DNA from: Mycolicibacterium goodii
Lineage (GTDB): Bacteria > Actinomycetota > Actinomycetes > Mycobacteriales > Mycobacteriaceae
Length of the DNA stretch: 64,000 nucleotides
Direction: 5' to 3'
Assembly: GCF_001187505.1 (NCBI RefSeq)
Contig: NZ_CP012150.1
Location: 1,426,001 to 1,490,000 of the forward strand
The notes under the pieces are model-generated. The model was not told the DNA's origin. It worked only from the letters and a program-made list of their open reading frames with translations, and searched no databases. Each line of letters opens with the position of its first letter. Position 1 is the stretch's first letter. Below are positions 55,764-62,734 of this stretch, in pieces. The position numbers and the translations under genes were made by a program.

Positions 55764-56040
55764 CCCGATCCCGAGGGCACTCTCCGGACGCCGGGGGTCG
55801 CAATCGTGCCGGTGGCGATGCGCTCTCCCCGGGTGATGCCGGGCTGCTGCTCGTGCAGGTCCAGTTCGATGACCCAATCACCGCCCCGTTCGCGGAAGTA
55901 GAAGCTGTGACCGTCGACCTCGCCCTCCCACTGCTCGGGCACCAGCCCGCCGTGGCGGCCCGCAGCCGCTGACCTTCCGGTGAGTGCCGGAACTCGTCCA
56001 TGTGGTCGAGAAACCCTGGAAGGTCTCTGCTGGTCGCCAT
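55764..56040 (-). pseudogene. frameshifted remnant of an unknown small protein
   Basis: The minus-strand frame from ATG 56040 begins MATSRDLPGFLDHMDEFRHS and loses protein character after about 30 residues. A second frame then carries VPEQWEGEVDGHSFYFRERG and ERIATGTI, which looks like the continuation. A single frameshift around 55945-55975 would join them. The far end runs into the AbiJ-like remnant on the other strand. I do not recognise the family. It lies seven bases after the toxin gene stop. Confidence 0.4.
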
Positions 56041-56047
56041 CAGCCGG

Positions 56048-56557
56048 TCACTTCTGCGGCAGGTCGAGCAGGGCGCGGGCGTCTTTGATCAACAGCAGCA
56101 GGTGCAGCGGGTCGGTCGGTGAGGGCTCGAAATCGAAGTGCGCGTAGAACGCCCGCGCCTGCTCGTGCAGCGCGTGCACCAGCAGTGCCCGCACCCCGAT
56201 GATCTCCGCGGCGGGCACTGCGCGGGTGATCGCGTCGCGCAGCAGCGCAGCGCCCAGACCCTGGCCTTGTTCCTTGCGGTCGATTGCCAGCCGTGACAAC
56301 AGGATCACCGGCACCGGGTCGGGCATGTTGCGTCGCACCCGCCCGGATGTGCCGGCGCGCTCCACCGCTGCCGAGGCCAGCGCGTAGAACCCGACGACAC
56401 GGCCGTCCCGGCACGTCACGAAACACCGGGAGGCACCCTCGACGTGGTTGGCCAGGGCGCGTCCCCGCAGGTACTCGTCCAGGGTGGGCTCGCCGCTGTC
56501 GAAGTCGGCGACCACATCGTGTTCACCGATCGGCCGGGGCGCGCCAAAGCCGCTCAC
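56048..56557 (-). CDS. GNAT acetyltransferase toxin (TacT/AtaT type)
   Basis: 169 residues of a GNAT fold with the acetyl-CoA motif EQGQGLGAALLRDA near residue 100 and the family's opening on F-x-SGEPTLDEYL. The C-terminal LLVHALHEQARAFYAHFDFEPSP is typical of TacT/AtaT toxins, which acetylate the amino group of charged tRNAs and stop translation. The GTG start overlaps the antitoxin stop (GTGA), the usual arrangement for co-made type II pairs. Target tRNA is unknown. Confidence 0.88.
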   Translation of the reverse strand: MSGFGAPRPIGEHDVVADFDSGEPTLDEYLRGRALANHVEGASRCFVTCRDGRVVGFYALASAAVERAGTSGRVRRNMPDPVPVILLSRLAIDRKEQGQGLGAALLRDAITRAVPAAEIIGVRALLVHALHEQARAFYAHFDFEPSPTDPLHLLLLIKDARALLDLPQK

Positions 56558-56823
56558 TCGTCAAAGATCGAGGGCTCCGCGAACAGCTTCTCCAGCCGCG
56601 GCTTCTGCGACACCGGCCGGTCCAGCACTGACACGAACTCCGACCAGGCCGACGCATCAAGCATGAACAGCCGCCGATCGGCGAGCACCTCGCGGGCATG
56701 AGCCAGCGTCGCAGTCACCGTGAAGTTGGTCAGATCGGTCCCCTCCACTTCGGCGGCACGACGAATCAGCGCATCCTGCTCAGCAGTCAGGCGCACCGCG
56801 AATCGCTCCGTCTTTGTAGCCAT
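56554..56823 (-). CDS. DUF1778 (TacA-type) antitoxin
   Basis: 89 residues from ATG 56823 (MATKTERFAVRLTAEQ). A longer frame from 56922 adds non-homologous sequence. The N-terminal half is a ribbon-helix-helix DNA-binding domain of the DUF1778 family. The C-terminal half (FMLDASAWSEFVSVLDRP) is the segment that wraps the GNAT toxin. It is expected to neutralise the toxin and repress the shared promoter in the ~140 bases toward the methyltransferase gene. Confidence 0.88.
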   Translation of the reverse strand: MATKTERFAVRLTAEQDALIRRAAEVEGTDLTNFTVTATLAHAREVLADRRLFMLDASAWSEFVSVLDRPVSQKPRLEKLFAEPSIFDE

Positions 56824-56964
56824 GCCATCTATTGTGTGCCACGGGGTTCGCGGCCTTTGTTGTCGATGTTCTTGTTCGCGACTGGGAAAACGTCGGCGAA
56901 AAACGGCCTCGAGGCCCAACAATCAAGTGGGCAAGGGGATTGTCGAGACATTCCGGGGGATGGG

Positions 56965-57831
56965 ATGAGTGGACCGTCGCTACCTGAGATGTTGGCGGGT
57001 GCGCCACTCACCGCGCTCGGCGTGGCGGTGATCCGGGCGCGGGAGACCGAGCGAGCGGACAGGCTCTACTGCGATCCGTGGGCCCGGGTGTTCGTCGACG
57101 CCGCCGAGCAGGCGTATCTCGATCCGTCGGCGCCTCGGGGTGCAGCTGAGACCTGGTCGAGCATGGTCCAACTCGCCGATGCGATGTACGACAGCCGCAC
57201 GCTGGGGGTCCGACTGGTCGACGACGGGCTGCTCGATGCGGCCGCTTCCGGACGCTCCCAGATCGTGCTGCTGGGCGCAGGTTTGGACACCCATGCCTTC
57301 CGGCTGCGGTGGCCGACACCCGTGCGGCTCTTCGAAATCGATCTCCCTCGGCTCTTCGAGTTCAAAGAGCCGGTGCTGGAATCCGGTCGCGCCGAGAGCA
57401 CATGTGAGCGCCACGTCATACCGGCCGACATCGCTGACGGCACCTGGGCGCAGGCCCTGCTCGATGACGGGTTCGACACCGAAACCCCCACGCACTGGGT
57501 CGATCACGCGATCATGACGCTGCCGACCGCTCGGGCCCGTGACGCGGTCGCCGCCATCACGGAGCTGTCCGCGCCCGCCAGCCGGTACGGCTTCCCGGTC
57601 ATGACCGGGGACAGTTTCGCCAGGACGCTCGAGTCCGTGCCCGGCGCCAAAGATCTCTACCGCGCCATGCCCGGCGGCGACCGGGGTCTGGGCCCGGATG
57701 CTCCGCGCTGGGTCGAGAGCCTGGGCTGGACGACGACGTTCCACAGCTTCGCCGAGCTGGTCGCCGATTACCCCAGGAAGGTACCGCAGAAGGTGAGCGC
57801 GGGAACGATGGTCGCCACCCGAACGACGTGA
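56965..57831 (+). CDS. class I SAM-dependent methyltransferase (TIGR00027 type)
   Basis: 288 residues from ATG 56965 with GGGGGA just upstream. It belongs to the large mycobacterial family of putative O-methyltransferases related to leucine carboxyl methyltransferases: N-terminal TALGVAVIRARET, SAM-binding QIVLLGAGLDTHAFRL near residue 97, and FEIDLP. The middle motif normally seen as W-x-x-EGLLMYLP reads HWVDHAIMTLP here, so the substrate pocket is altered. The substrate is unknown. It is divergent from the toxin-antitoxin pair and convergent with the DUF4267 gene (5-base gap). Confidence 0.85.
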   Translation: MSGPSLPEMLAGAPLTALGVAVIRARETERADRLYCDPWARVFVDAAEQAYLDPSAPRGAAETWSSMVQLADAMYDSRTLGVRLVDDGLLDAAASGRSQIVLLGAGLDTHAFRLRWPTPVRLFEIDLPRLFEFKEPVLESGRAESTCERHVIPADIADGTWAQALLDDGFDTETPTHWVDHAIMTLPTARARDAVAAITELSAPASRYGFPVMTGDSFARTLESVPGAKDLYRAMPGGDRGLGPDAPRWVESLGWTTTFHSFAELVADYPRKVPQKVSAGTMVATRTT

Positions 57832-57836
57832 GACGC

Positions 57837-58217
57837 CTACGCCACCAACAACAGCGCAGCCGTCCCGAGCATCAAGGCCGCCGTCACACCGTGTACACCC
57901 CAGGCGATGCCTTTGGAGCCGCCGTTGCTGAGGACGATGGCCGTGTCGGCGAGCGGAATGACCGTCGCAGCCAGGATCACCCAGCCGAGCAGGTGGGTTG
58001 CGCCCGCCACCATGAGCACGACGACGATCAGGCCGGAGGCGATGTCGCGGACGCCTTTGACGCTCAGGTAGGCGCCGCCGGATCGTTCGCCGAGATCGGC
58101 TGACACGCCGTAGCCGGTAGCGGCGACGCGTGGCGCGATGAGAAACCGTACGCCGATGACGATGATGGCCGCGGCGATGAGCCCCGACAGGATGTAGGCG
58201 ATGGTGGTGGCGGTCAT
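57837..58217 (-). CDS. DUF4267 small membrane protein
   Basis: 126 residues with four hydrophobic helices and the DUF4267 features: FLIAPRVAATGYGV, a conserved KGVRDIASGL in the second loop, and a final GWVILAATVIPLADT. The start ATG 58217 is supported because the upstream part of the longer frame is the antisense of the tetR gene. The function is unknown. It is divergent from a TetR regulator with a repeated operator between them, so it is the likely target of that regulator. Confidence 0.82.
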   Translation of the reverse strand: MTATTIAYILSGLIAAAIIVIGVRFLIAPRVAATGYGVSADLGERSGGAYLSVKGVRDIASGLIVVVLMVAGATHLLGWVILAATVIPLADTAIVLSNGGSKGIAWGVHGVTAALMLGTAALLLVA

Positions 58218-58306
58218 GACGCTCCTATCTGCAGATGGGTGAGAAGACGGCGACTGCGATACCGGCCGAGACGGACGGGGACTCCGGGAGCAGCGCGAGG
58301 TCCTGC

Positions 58307-58369
58307 TAGCAACGCTAACCCTTGCCGGTTGCGACGTCAATAGCGGCGCTAGCGTCACTAGCATTGCTA
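58307..58369. promoter_or_regulatory. array of TAGCNNNGCTA palindromes: probable TetR operator
   Basis: Three perfect copies of TAGC-NNN-GCTA lie at 58307-58317 (AAC), 58341-58351 (GGC) and 58359-58369 (ATT). A fourth, imperfect copy, TAGC-GTC-ACTA, lies at 58350-58360. The last three overlap by two bases with a 9-base period. The array ends 11 bases before the tetR ATG and covers the only space for its promoter. No ribosome site is visible, so the tetR transcript may be leaderless. Confidence 0.75.
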
Positions 58370-58380
58370 CCATCAACGTC

Positions 58381-58971
58381 ATGGCACCGGAAGACCGTCG
58401 GGAACGGGAGCGTGCGGCGCGCCGAGAACTGATCGTCTCCACGGCCCGCCGCCTGGCCGAGGACGAAGGCTGGGAGGCGGTGACGACGCGGCGACTCTCG
58501 GCGGAGATCGAGTACAGCCAGCCGGTGCTGTACAAGCACTTCGCCGGCATGGAAGAACTTGCCGACGCCGTCGCCGTCGAGGGATTCGGTGAGCTCGCGC
58601 AGGCAACGCGACAGGCTCGCCAAAGTGCCGAGAACCCGGGTGATGCGGTCACCCGGATCGCGAAAACCTATCTCGATTTCGCGCGGGACAACCCGGCCGT
58701 GTACGACGCGATGTTCGCGCGTGCGACGAAACTGCGCTTCGCCGCCGAGGACACCCCGCCACAGCTCACGGCGGCCTTCGTGGAGTTGCGCAGCGCTGTG
58801 CAACAGATCAGAGGTGATCAGGACGCCGACACGTTGACCGAGGTGCTGTGGGCTGCGCTGCACGGCCTGGTGACGCTCGGCCGTACCGCACGACTGCGGC
58901 CCGACCACGCCGACGAACGCCTCCAACTCCTGGTGAATCAGTTCGCGGCTATGCAGACCCGATTCGCTTGA
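58381..58971 (+). CDS. TetR-family transcriptional regulator
   Basis: 196 residues. The N-terminal helix-turn-helix (residues about 15-60) reads ARRLAEDEGWEAVTTRRL and YSQPVLYKHF. The C-terminal ligand domain resembles TetR_C_13/WHG types (FARDNPAVYDAMFARAT, LWAALHGLVTLGR). It is divergent from the DUF4267 membrane protein with the palindrome array between, so it most likely represses both itself and that gene. The inducer is unknown. The 3' end overlaps the convergent repair gene by 23 bases. Confidence 0.9.
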   Translation: MAPEDRRERERAARRELIVSTARRLAEDEGWEAVTTRRLSAEIEYSQPVLYKHFAGMEELADAVAVEGFGELAQATRQARQSAENPGDAVTRIAKTYLDFARDNPAVYDAMFARATKLRFAAEDTPPQLTAAFVELRSAVQQIRGDQDADTLTEVLWAALHGLVTLGRTARLRPDHADERLQLLVNQFAAMQTRFA

Positions 58972-59638
58972 GCGCCTCGCGCTTCGACAACCCGCTCAGC
59001 AGGGTCTCGTGGCCGGCCACGAAGTCGCGCACCCAGTCGGCGTCCACCCGCGCGTACTGGCGCAGCGCCCACCCGATCGCCTTGCGGATGAAGAAGTCGG
59101 TGTCGCCGATGTTCGCCTCGATCGCGTACGTCAGCAACGGCAGATCGGTGCGCTCCTTGGAGCCGAGCTGGGCGATGACGGCGGTGCGGCGCAGCCACAG
59201 GTTCTCGTCGGTCGCCCATTCGACGATGGTGGGGCGCACCTGCGACGGGTACGACGCGAGGATCGGGCCCACCAGGTTTCCTGCGATCTCGTCGACGGTG
59301 TCCCACCAGGCCCCGGCAACGATCAGCTTGCGATACAGCCGAATCCGAGACGGTGTCTGGTACTCGCGGTACAGCCGGTGCTCGGCGAGTTGTACTGCGG
59401 CGTAACGCTCTTCGCGGTGCGTGGCGTCGAGGAACAACCGCGACACGGCCGAGTCGAAGGCCGTCGGCGACTCCACACGGTGTTCGGCGAAGATCGCCCG
59501 GCAGATGCGGCGGACCTCGGGCATCCGCACGCCGTGAAACGGCATGCCCGACTTCATGTACCGCTGCATGGCCGACGCCCGCTGCGGGTCACCGGCAGCC
59601 GCCAGCTCGCGGCGGACGCTGTCGATCAAGGCATTCAA
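58949..59638 (-). CDS. DNA alkylation repair protein, AlkD-like HEAT-repeat family
   Basis: 229 residues from a TTG start that overlaps the stop of the upstream gene (TTGA). The match to the family begins at once (MNALIDSVRRELAAAGDP). Family landmarks are MKSGMPFHGVRMPEVRRI, AGAWWDTVDEIAGNLVG, ENLWLRRTAVIAQL and DFFIRKAIGWALRQYAR, forming HEAT-like helical repeats. AlkC/AlkD-type enzymes excise N3- and N7-alkylated bases without flipping. No start codon of better type exists near the conserved N-terminus, and coupling to the dioxygenase gene would allow TTG initiation. Confidence 0.86.
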   Translation of the reverse strand: MNALIDSVRRELAAAGDPQRASAMQRYMKSGMPFHGVRMPEVRRICRAIFAEHRVESPTAFDSAVSRLFLDATHREERYAAVQLAEHRLYREYQTPSRIRLYRKLIVAGAWWDTVDEIAGNLVGPILASYPSQVRPTIVEWATDENLWLRRTAVIAQLGSKERTDLPLLTYAIEANIGDTDFFIRKAIGWALRQYARVDADWVRDFVAGHETLLSGLSKREALKRIGSA

Positions 59639-60432
59639 GACAGCCCGAGCGTATACGCCGTCATCGACAACGAGCCGTAGGTGTACCCGTTGACCAGGGT
59701 GTCGACCGATTCCGCACTCGCCGAAGCGATCCCGGCGAAGTACAGCAGCGGGATGAAGTGGTCGGGGGTGGGGACGGCCAGCGGGTAGTCGCGGTGCGCG
59801 TCGAGGGTCGCGACGTCGGCGGGGGAGTCGAGCAGTTGCGCCGCGGCCGCGTCGTCGAACCGCTGCGCCCAGTCGTAGCCCGAGTCGGCCAGCCGCGGGT
59901 TCATGCCGCGCAGGTTGTGGACGATGTTGCCGCTGGCCACGACCAGCACCCCGCGTTCGCGCAGTCCGGCGAGCTTGGCCCCGAGCCGCAGGTGGTAGTC
60001 GGCGGGTTCGTTGGCGTTGATCGCCAACTGCACGACGGGTATCGACGCGTCCGGGAACGCGTGCACCAGCACCGACCAGGTGCCGTGGTCGATGCCCCAG
60101 CTGTCGACGTCGGCACCCACCCAGGTGGGGTGCACCAGGTCGCTGACCTCCTCGGCCAACTCGGGCAGGCCCGGCGCCGGATACTCGACGCCGAACAGCT
60201 CGCGCGGAAACCCGTAGAAGTCGTGGATGGTGCGCGGCCGGGGCATCGCGGTGACCGCGGTGGCGTTGATGTACCAGTGCGCGCTGACCACCAGGATCGC
60301 GCGGGCACGCGGCACCGCCTGCCCGAACCGCGTCCACGCGTCGGTGTAGCGGTTGGATTCGATGGCGTTCATCGGGCTGCCGTGGCCGATGAACGCAGCG
60401 GGCATGAGTGACGTCACACCCAATGCAACCAT
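59635..60432 (-). CDS. LigB/DODA-type extradiol ring-cleavage dioxygenase family protein
   Basis: About 265 residues. The start is ATG 60432 (MVALGVTSL) or GTG 60417; a reading from 60477 adds an unconserved stretch. It has the YgiD-like layout: metal-ligand histidines in FIGHGSPMNA and VVSAHWY, then WGIDHGTWSVL and LVVASGNIVHNL, and a C-terminal PTPDHFIPLLY. Such enzymes cleave catechols such as DOPA at the 4,5 bond using Fe(II) or Zn. The natural substrate is unknown. It is coupled to the AlkD-like gene downstream. Confidence 0.87.
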   Translation of the reverse strand: MVALGVTSLMPAAFIGHGSPMNAIESNRYTDAWTRFGQAVPRARAILVVSAHWYINATAVTAMPRPRTIHDFYGFPRELFGVEYPAPGLPELAEEVSDLVHPTWVGADVDSWGIDHGTWSVLVHAFPDASIPVVQLAINANEPADYHLRLGAKLAGLRERGVLVVASGNIVHNLRGMNPRLADSGYDWAQRFDDAAAAQLLDSPADVATLDAHRDYPLAVPTPDHFIPLLYFAGIASASAESVDTLVNGYTYGSLSMTAYTLGLS

Positions 60433-60670
60433 CTGCGGACCGTCGCGTCTTCCGGGCCGGGCGGTGTGATCGGCCACTGCCGGGTCTCGGCGGTTTGCCG
60501 CGCGAACTTGTGCGGTGGGACGACCCGGCGGCCCGGCTGGGGCTAATCTCGAGGCTGCCGGTTGGACGTCGGGTTTACTGGAGGGGCGTTGGCGCAGTAC
60601 TGCACCTGGCGCCGCATGCTGTCCACGACACCGGATCCGGCGGCTTGTGACGGGGGAACAGGGGGAAGTG

Positions 60671-62734
60671 GTGTCTGACCTGCACCCCTCCGACGATCAC
60701 GACGCCGATCCCCGCCTGGCACCGCTGCTGGCCTGGCGCCAACAGCTCGTGGATTCCGGCGCGGTGGCGCCGCGCAGCTTCAAGGAGGCGCATCTGCGTC
60801 TGGTGCTGCGGTCCGGCCGCACCGACGTCGAGCAGATCCGGGCGATGCTGCCGGGTTCGGTGGCCGAACACGCCGAGGAGATGGCGCGCATCCTCGCCGA
60901 ACTCGCGCCCGCACAGGCCGGTCCCGAACCGCAGCCGCAACCCGAACCGCAGCCGGCTGCCGAGCCCGAGCCCGAGCCAAACGCGGGTAAGCACCGCAGC
61001 CCCGAACCCGATGAGCCGCCCGCCGTCACGACGACGGAAATCCCGATCCCGACAACCGGTTTCGCGCCGTTCAGGTTCAGCAGCCAGCAGGTGGCGCTGC
61101 ATGACATCACGGTGCGGCGCACCGATGCCGGGGTGGAGCTGAGCTGGCCCGCGTATGAGGCGACCGAGGGCGAACAGGCCCCGGAAGTGGTGATGTACCG
61201 CGTCGTCAGCTCCGATGACCAGGCGCCGTACTCACCGGATCCGGCGCATCTGGTGGAGCTCACCGGCAATGCGCGGGCCACCGACGACCGCCAGCAGGTC
61301 AGCCCGGTGCGGCACTACCAGGTGTGGGTCAACGTCGGCGCCTCCGAGGCGGCCGCGCGCAAGGCCCAACCGGTGCTGTACGCCACCGGCGTGCTGGTCC
61401 GGCCGGTCACCGGCTTCGAGATCCGCGAGGACGCCGGCTGGGTCATCGGGCAGTGGACCGCACCGCCCGGGGTGACGGCGGTGCACGTGTTCCGGGTGCC
61501 GATCGACGAGGTCGACCGCGACGAGGCGCAGTACCGGATCCTCACGGCCGGTGAGAACCTCGCCGGGTTCGTCGACACCGAGCCGGTGCGCGGCCAGCGC
61601 TACCGCTACCGCGCTCGGTGCGCGGTCAACGTCGACGGCTTCGTGCGACTCTCCGAGGCGGCCGAGGCCGACGTCGAACTCGCGGCCGCGCTCATGCCGG
61701 TGACCGACCTGGTTGTCGAGACCGCCGTCGACGGCGCCTCGTGCGATCTGTCCTGGACCCCGCCCGCGGGCGGTCAGGTCGCGATCTACCGCAGTCAGAA
61801 CGGCCCGAGCGCGGGTGCGGAGGCCATCGAACTTCCGCAGGGCGCCCTGGAGCAGGTCGGGTTGACACCCGAGTTGCGGGTCACCCAGGACGTCACCGAA
61901 GAGCCGGGACCGGACGGACGACGACGGGCCCGGCTCACCGGCGTGACGTGGCCGTCGGAGTGGAGCCGCGCCTACTTCACCCCGGTGACGCTGATGGGTG
62001 AGCGCGCGATGCTCGGCCGGACACTGTCGTCGGTGCGGACCGGGACGATCCGCGACATCGAACTCGCCGAGTACTGCAACAAGCAGGTGCTGACCTTCGA
62101 CTGGCCCGACGGCGCGGCCGGGGTCATCGTGTACCTCGCCCCCAAGGGCCACGACCCGCGCTCGGGCCTGACCGGCAAGTCGTTCGAGATCTCGCTCGAG
62201 GAGTACGAGCGCTACGGCGGTATGCATCTCACGGGGCAGCTTCCGGTCGGCGGATGCTCGCTGCATCTGGCGCCGGTGGCGTTCGCGGGCGGACGACGTG
62301 TCGTCGGAGCGTTCTCCAGCATCGAGTACCGCGGTCTGCTGCGCCTGCAGTATGCGGTGCGAATCGGCCGGGACCCCAACGGTTTTCCCACCACGGCGAC
62401 GATCGCGCTGCGCGCCGAGCAGAACGTGCCGGGCTCACCGGGGTTCGTGCTCGTCAACAATCCGCAGCGGCTACCGCTGAGCGTGCACGACGGGCATCCC
62501 GTCGATGTGGCCCCGCTGGACGCGCGCGGGCAGTTGGCGGCCGCGCCGAGCAAGGAGCTGCGCTGGTCGGCGTTGACCACATCGGGCGACGGGGAACTGT
62601 GGGCCGCCAACGTCAGCGGGTTGCAGGGCTGGATCCGGTTGTTCGTCAACATCGGATCGCCCGCGCAACTGCGGGTGCTGGCGCTGCTGGACCCGCCGGT
62701 CGAGACCCTGCGACTCACCGCGGCCGCGTTATGA
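60671..62734 (+). CDS. FN3-like multidomain protein of a GAP1-type conflict operon
   Basis: 687 residues from GTG 60671 (an adjacent GTG at 60668 is equally possible), with GGGGGA at 60652-60657. Residues about 1-75 form a small helical domain (PRLAPLLAWRQQLVDSG and RTDVEQIRAML). A Pro/Glu/Gln linker of about 35 residues follows, then a series of beta-sandwich units of fibronectin type III style, with repeated cores such as VELSWPA, VIGQWTAPP and CDLSWTPP. There is no signal peptide, so it is cytoplasmic, unusual for FN3 arrays. It overlaps the next gene by ATGA. With a GAP1-type partner it looks like an adaptor of a GTPase-centred defence system. I infer this from context. Confidence 0.65.
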   Translation: MSDLHPSDDHDADPRLAPLLAWRQQLVDSGAVAPRSFKEAHLRLVLRSGRTDVEQIRAMLPGSVAEHAEEMARILAELAPAQAGPEPQPQPEPQPAAEPEPEPNAGKHRSPEPDEPPAVTTTEIPIPTTGFAPFRFSSQQVALHDITVRRTDAGVELSWPAYEATEGEQAPEVVMYRVVSSDDQAPYSPDPAHLVELTGNARATDDRQQVSPVRHYQVWVNVGASEAAARKAQPVLYATGVLVRPVTGFEIREDAGWVIGQWTAPPGVTAVHVFRVPIDEVDRDEAQYRILTAGENLAGFVDTEPVRGQRYRYRARCAVNVDGFVRLSEAAEADVELAAALMPVTDLVVETAVDGASCDLSWTPPAGGQVAIYRSQNGPSAGAEAIELPQGALEQVGLTPELRVTQDVTEEPGPDGRRRARLTGVTWPSEWSRAYFTPVTLMGERAMLGRTLSSVRTGTIRDIELAEYCNKQVLTFDWPDGAAGVIVYLAPKGHDPRSGLTGKSFEISLEEYERYGGMHLTGQLPVGGCSLHLAPVAFAGGRRVVGAFSSIEYRGLLRLQYAVRIGRDPNGFPTTATIALRAEQNVPGSPGFVLVNNPQRLPLSVHDGHPVDVAPLDARGQLAAAPSKELRWSALTTSGDGELWAANVSGLQGWIRLFVNIGSPAQLRVLALLDPPVETLRLTAAAL

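Noticed and set aside
58949..60337. A 462-codon fused frame covering the AlkD-like protein and beyond
   Set aside because: Its first half is an out-of-frame reading of the dioxygenase gene; the repair-protein homology begins only at the TTG at 59638.
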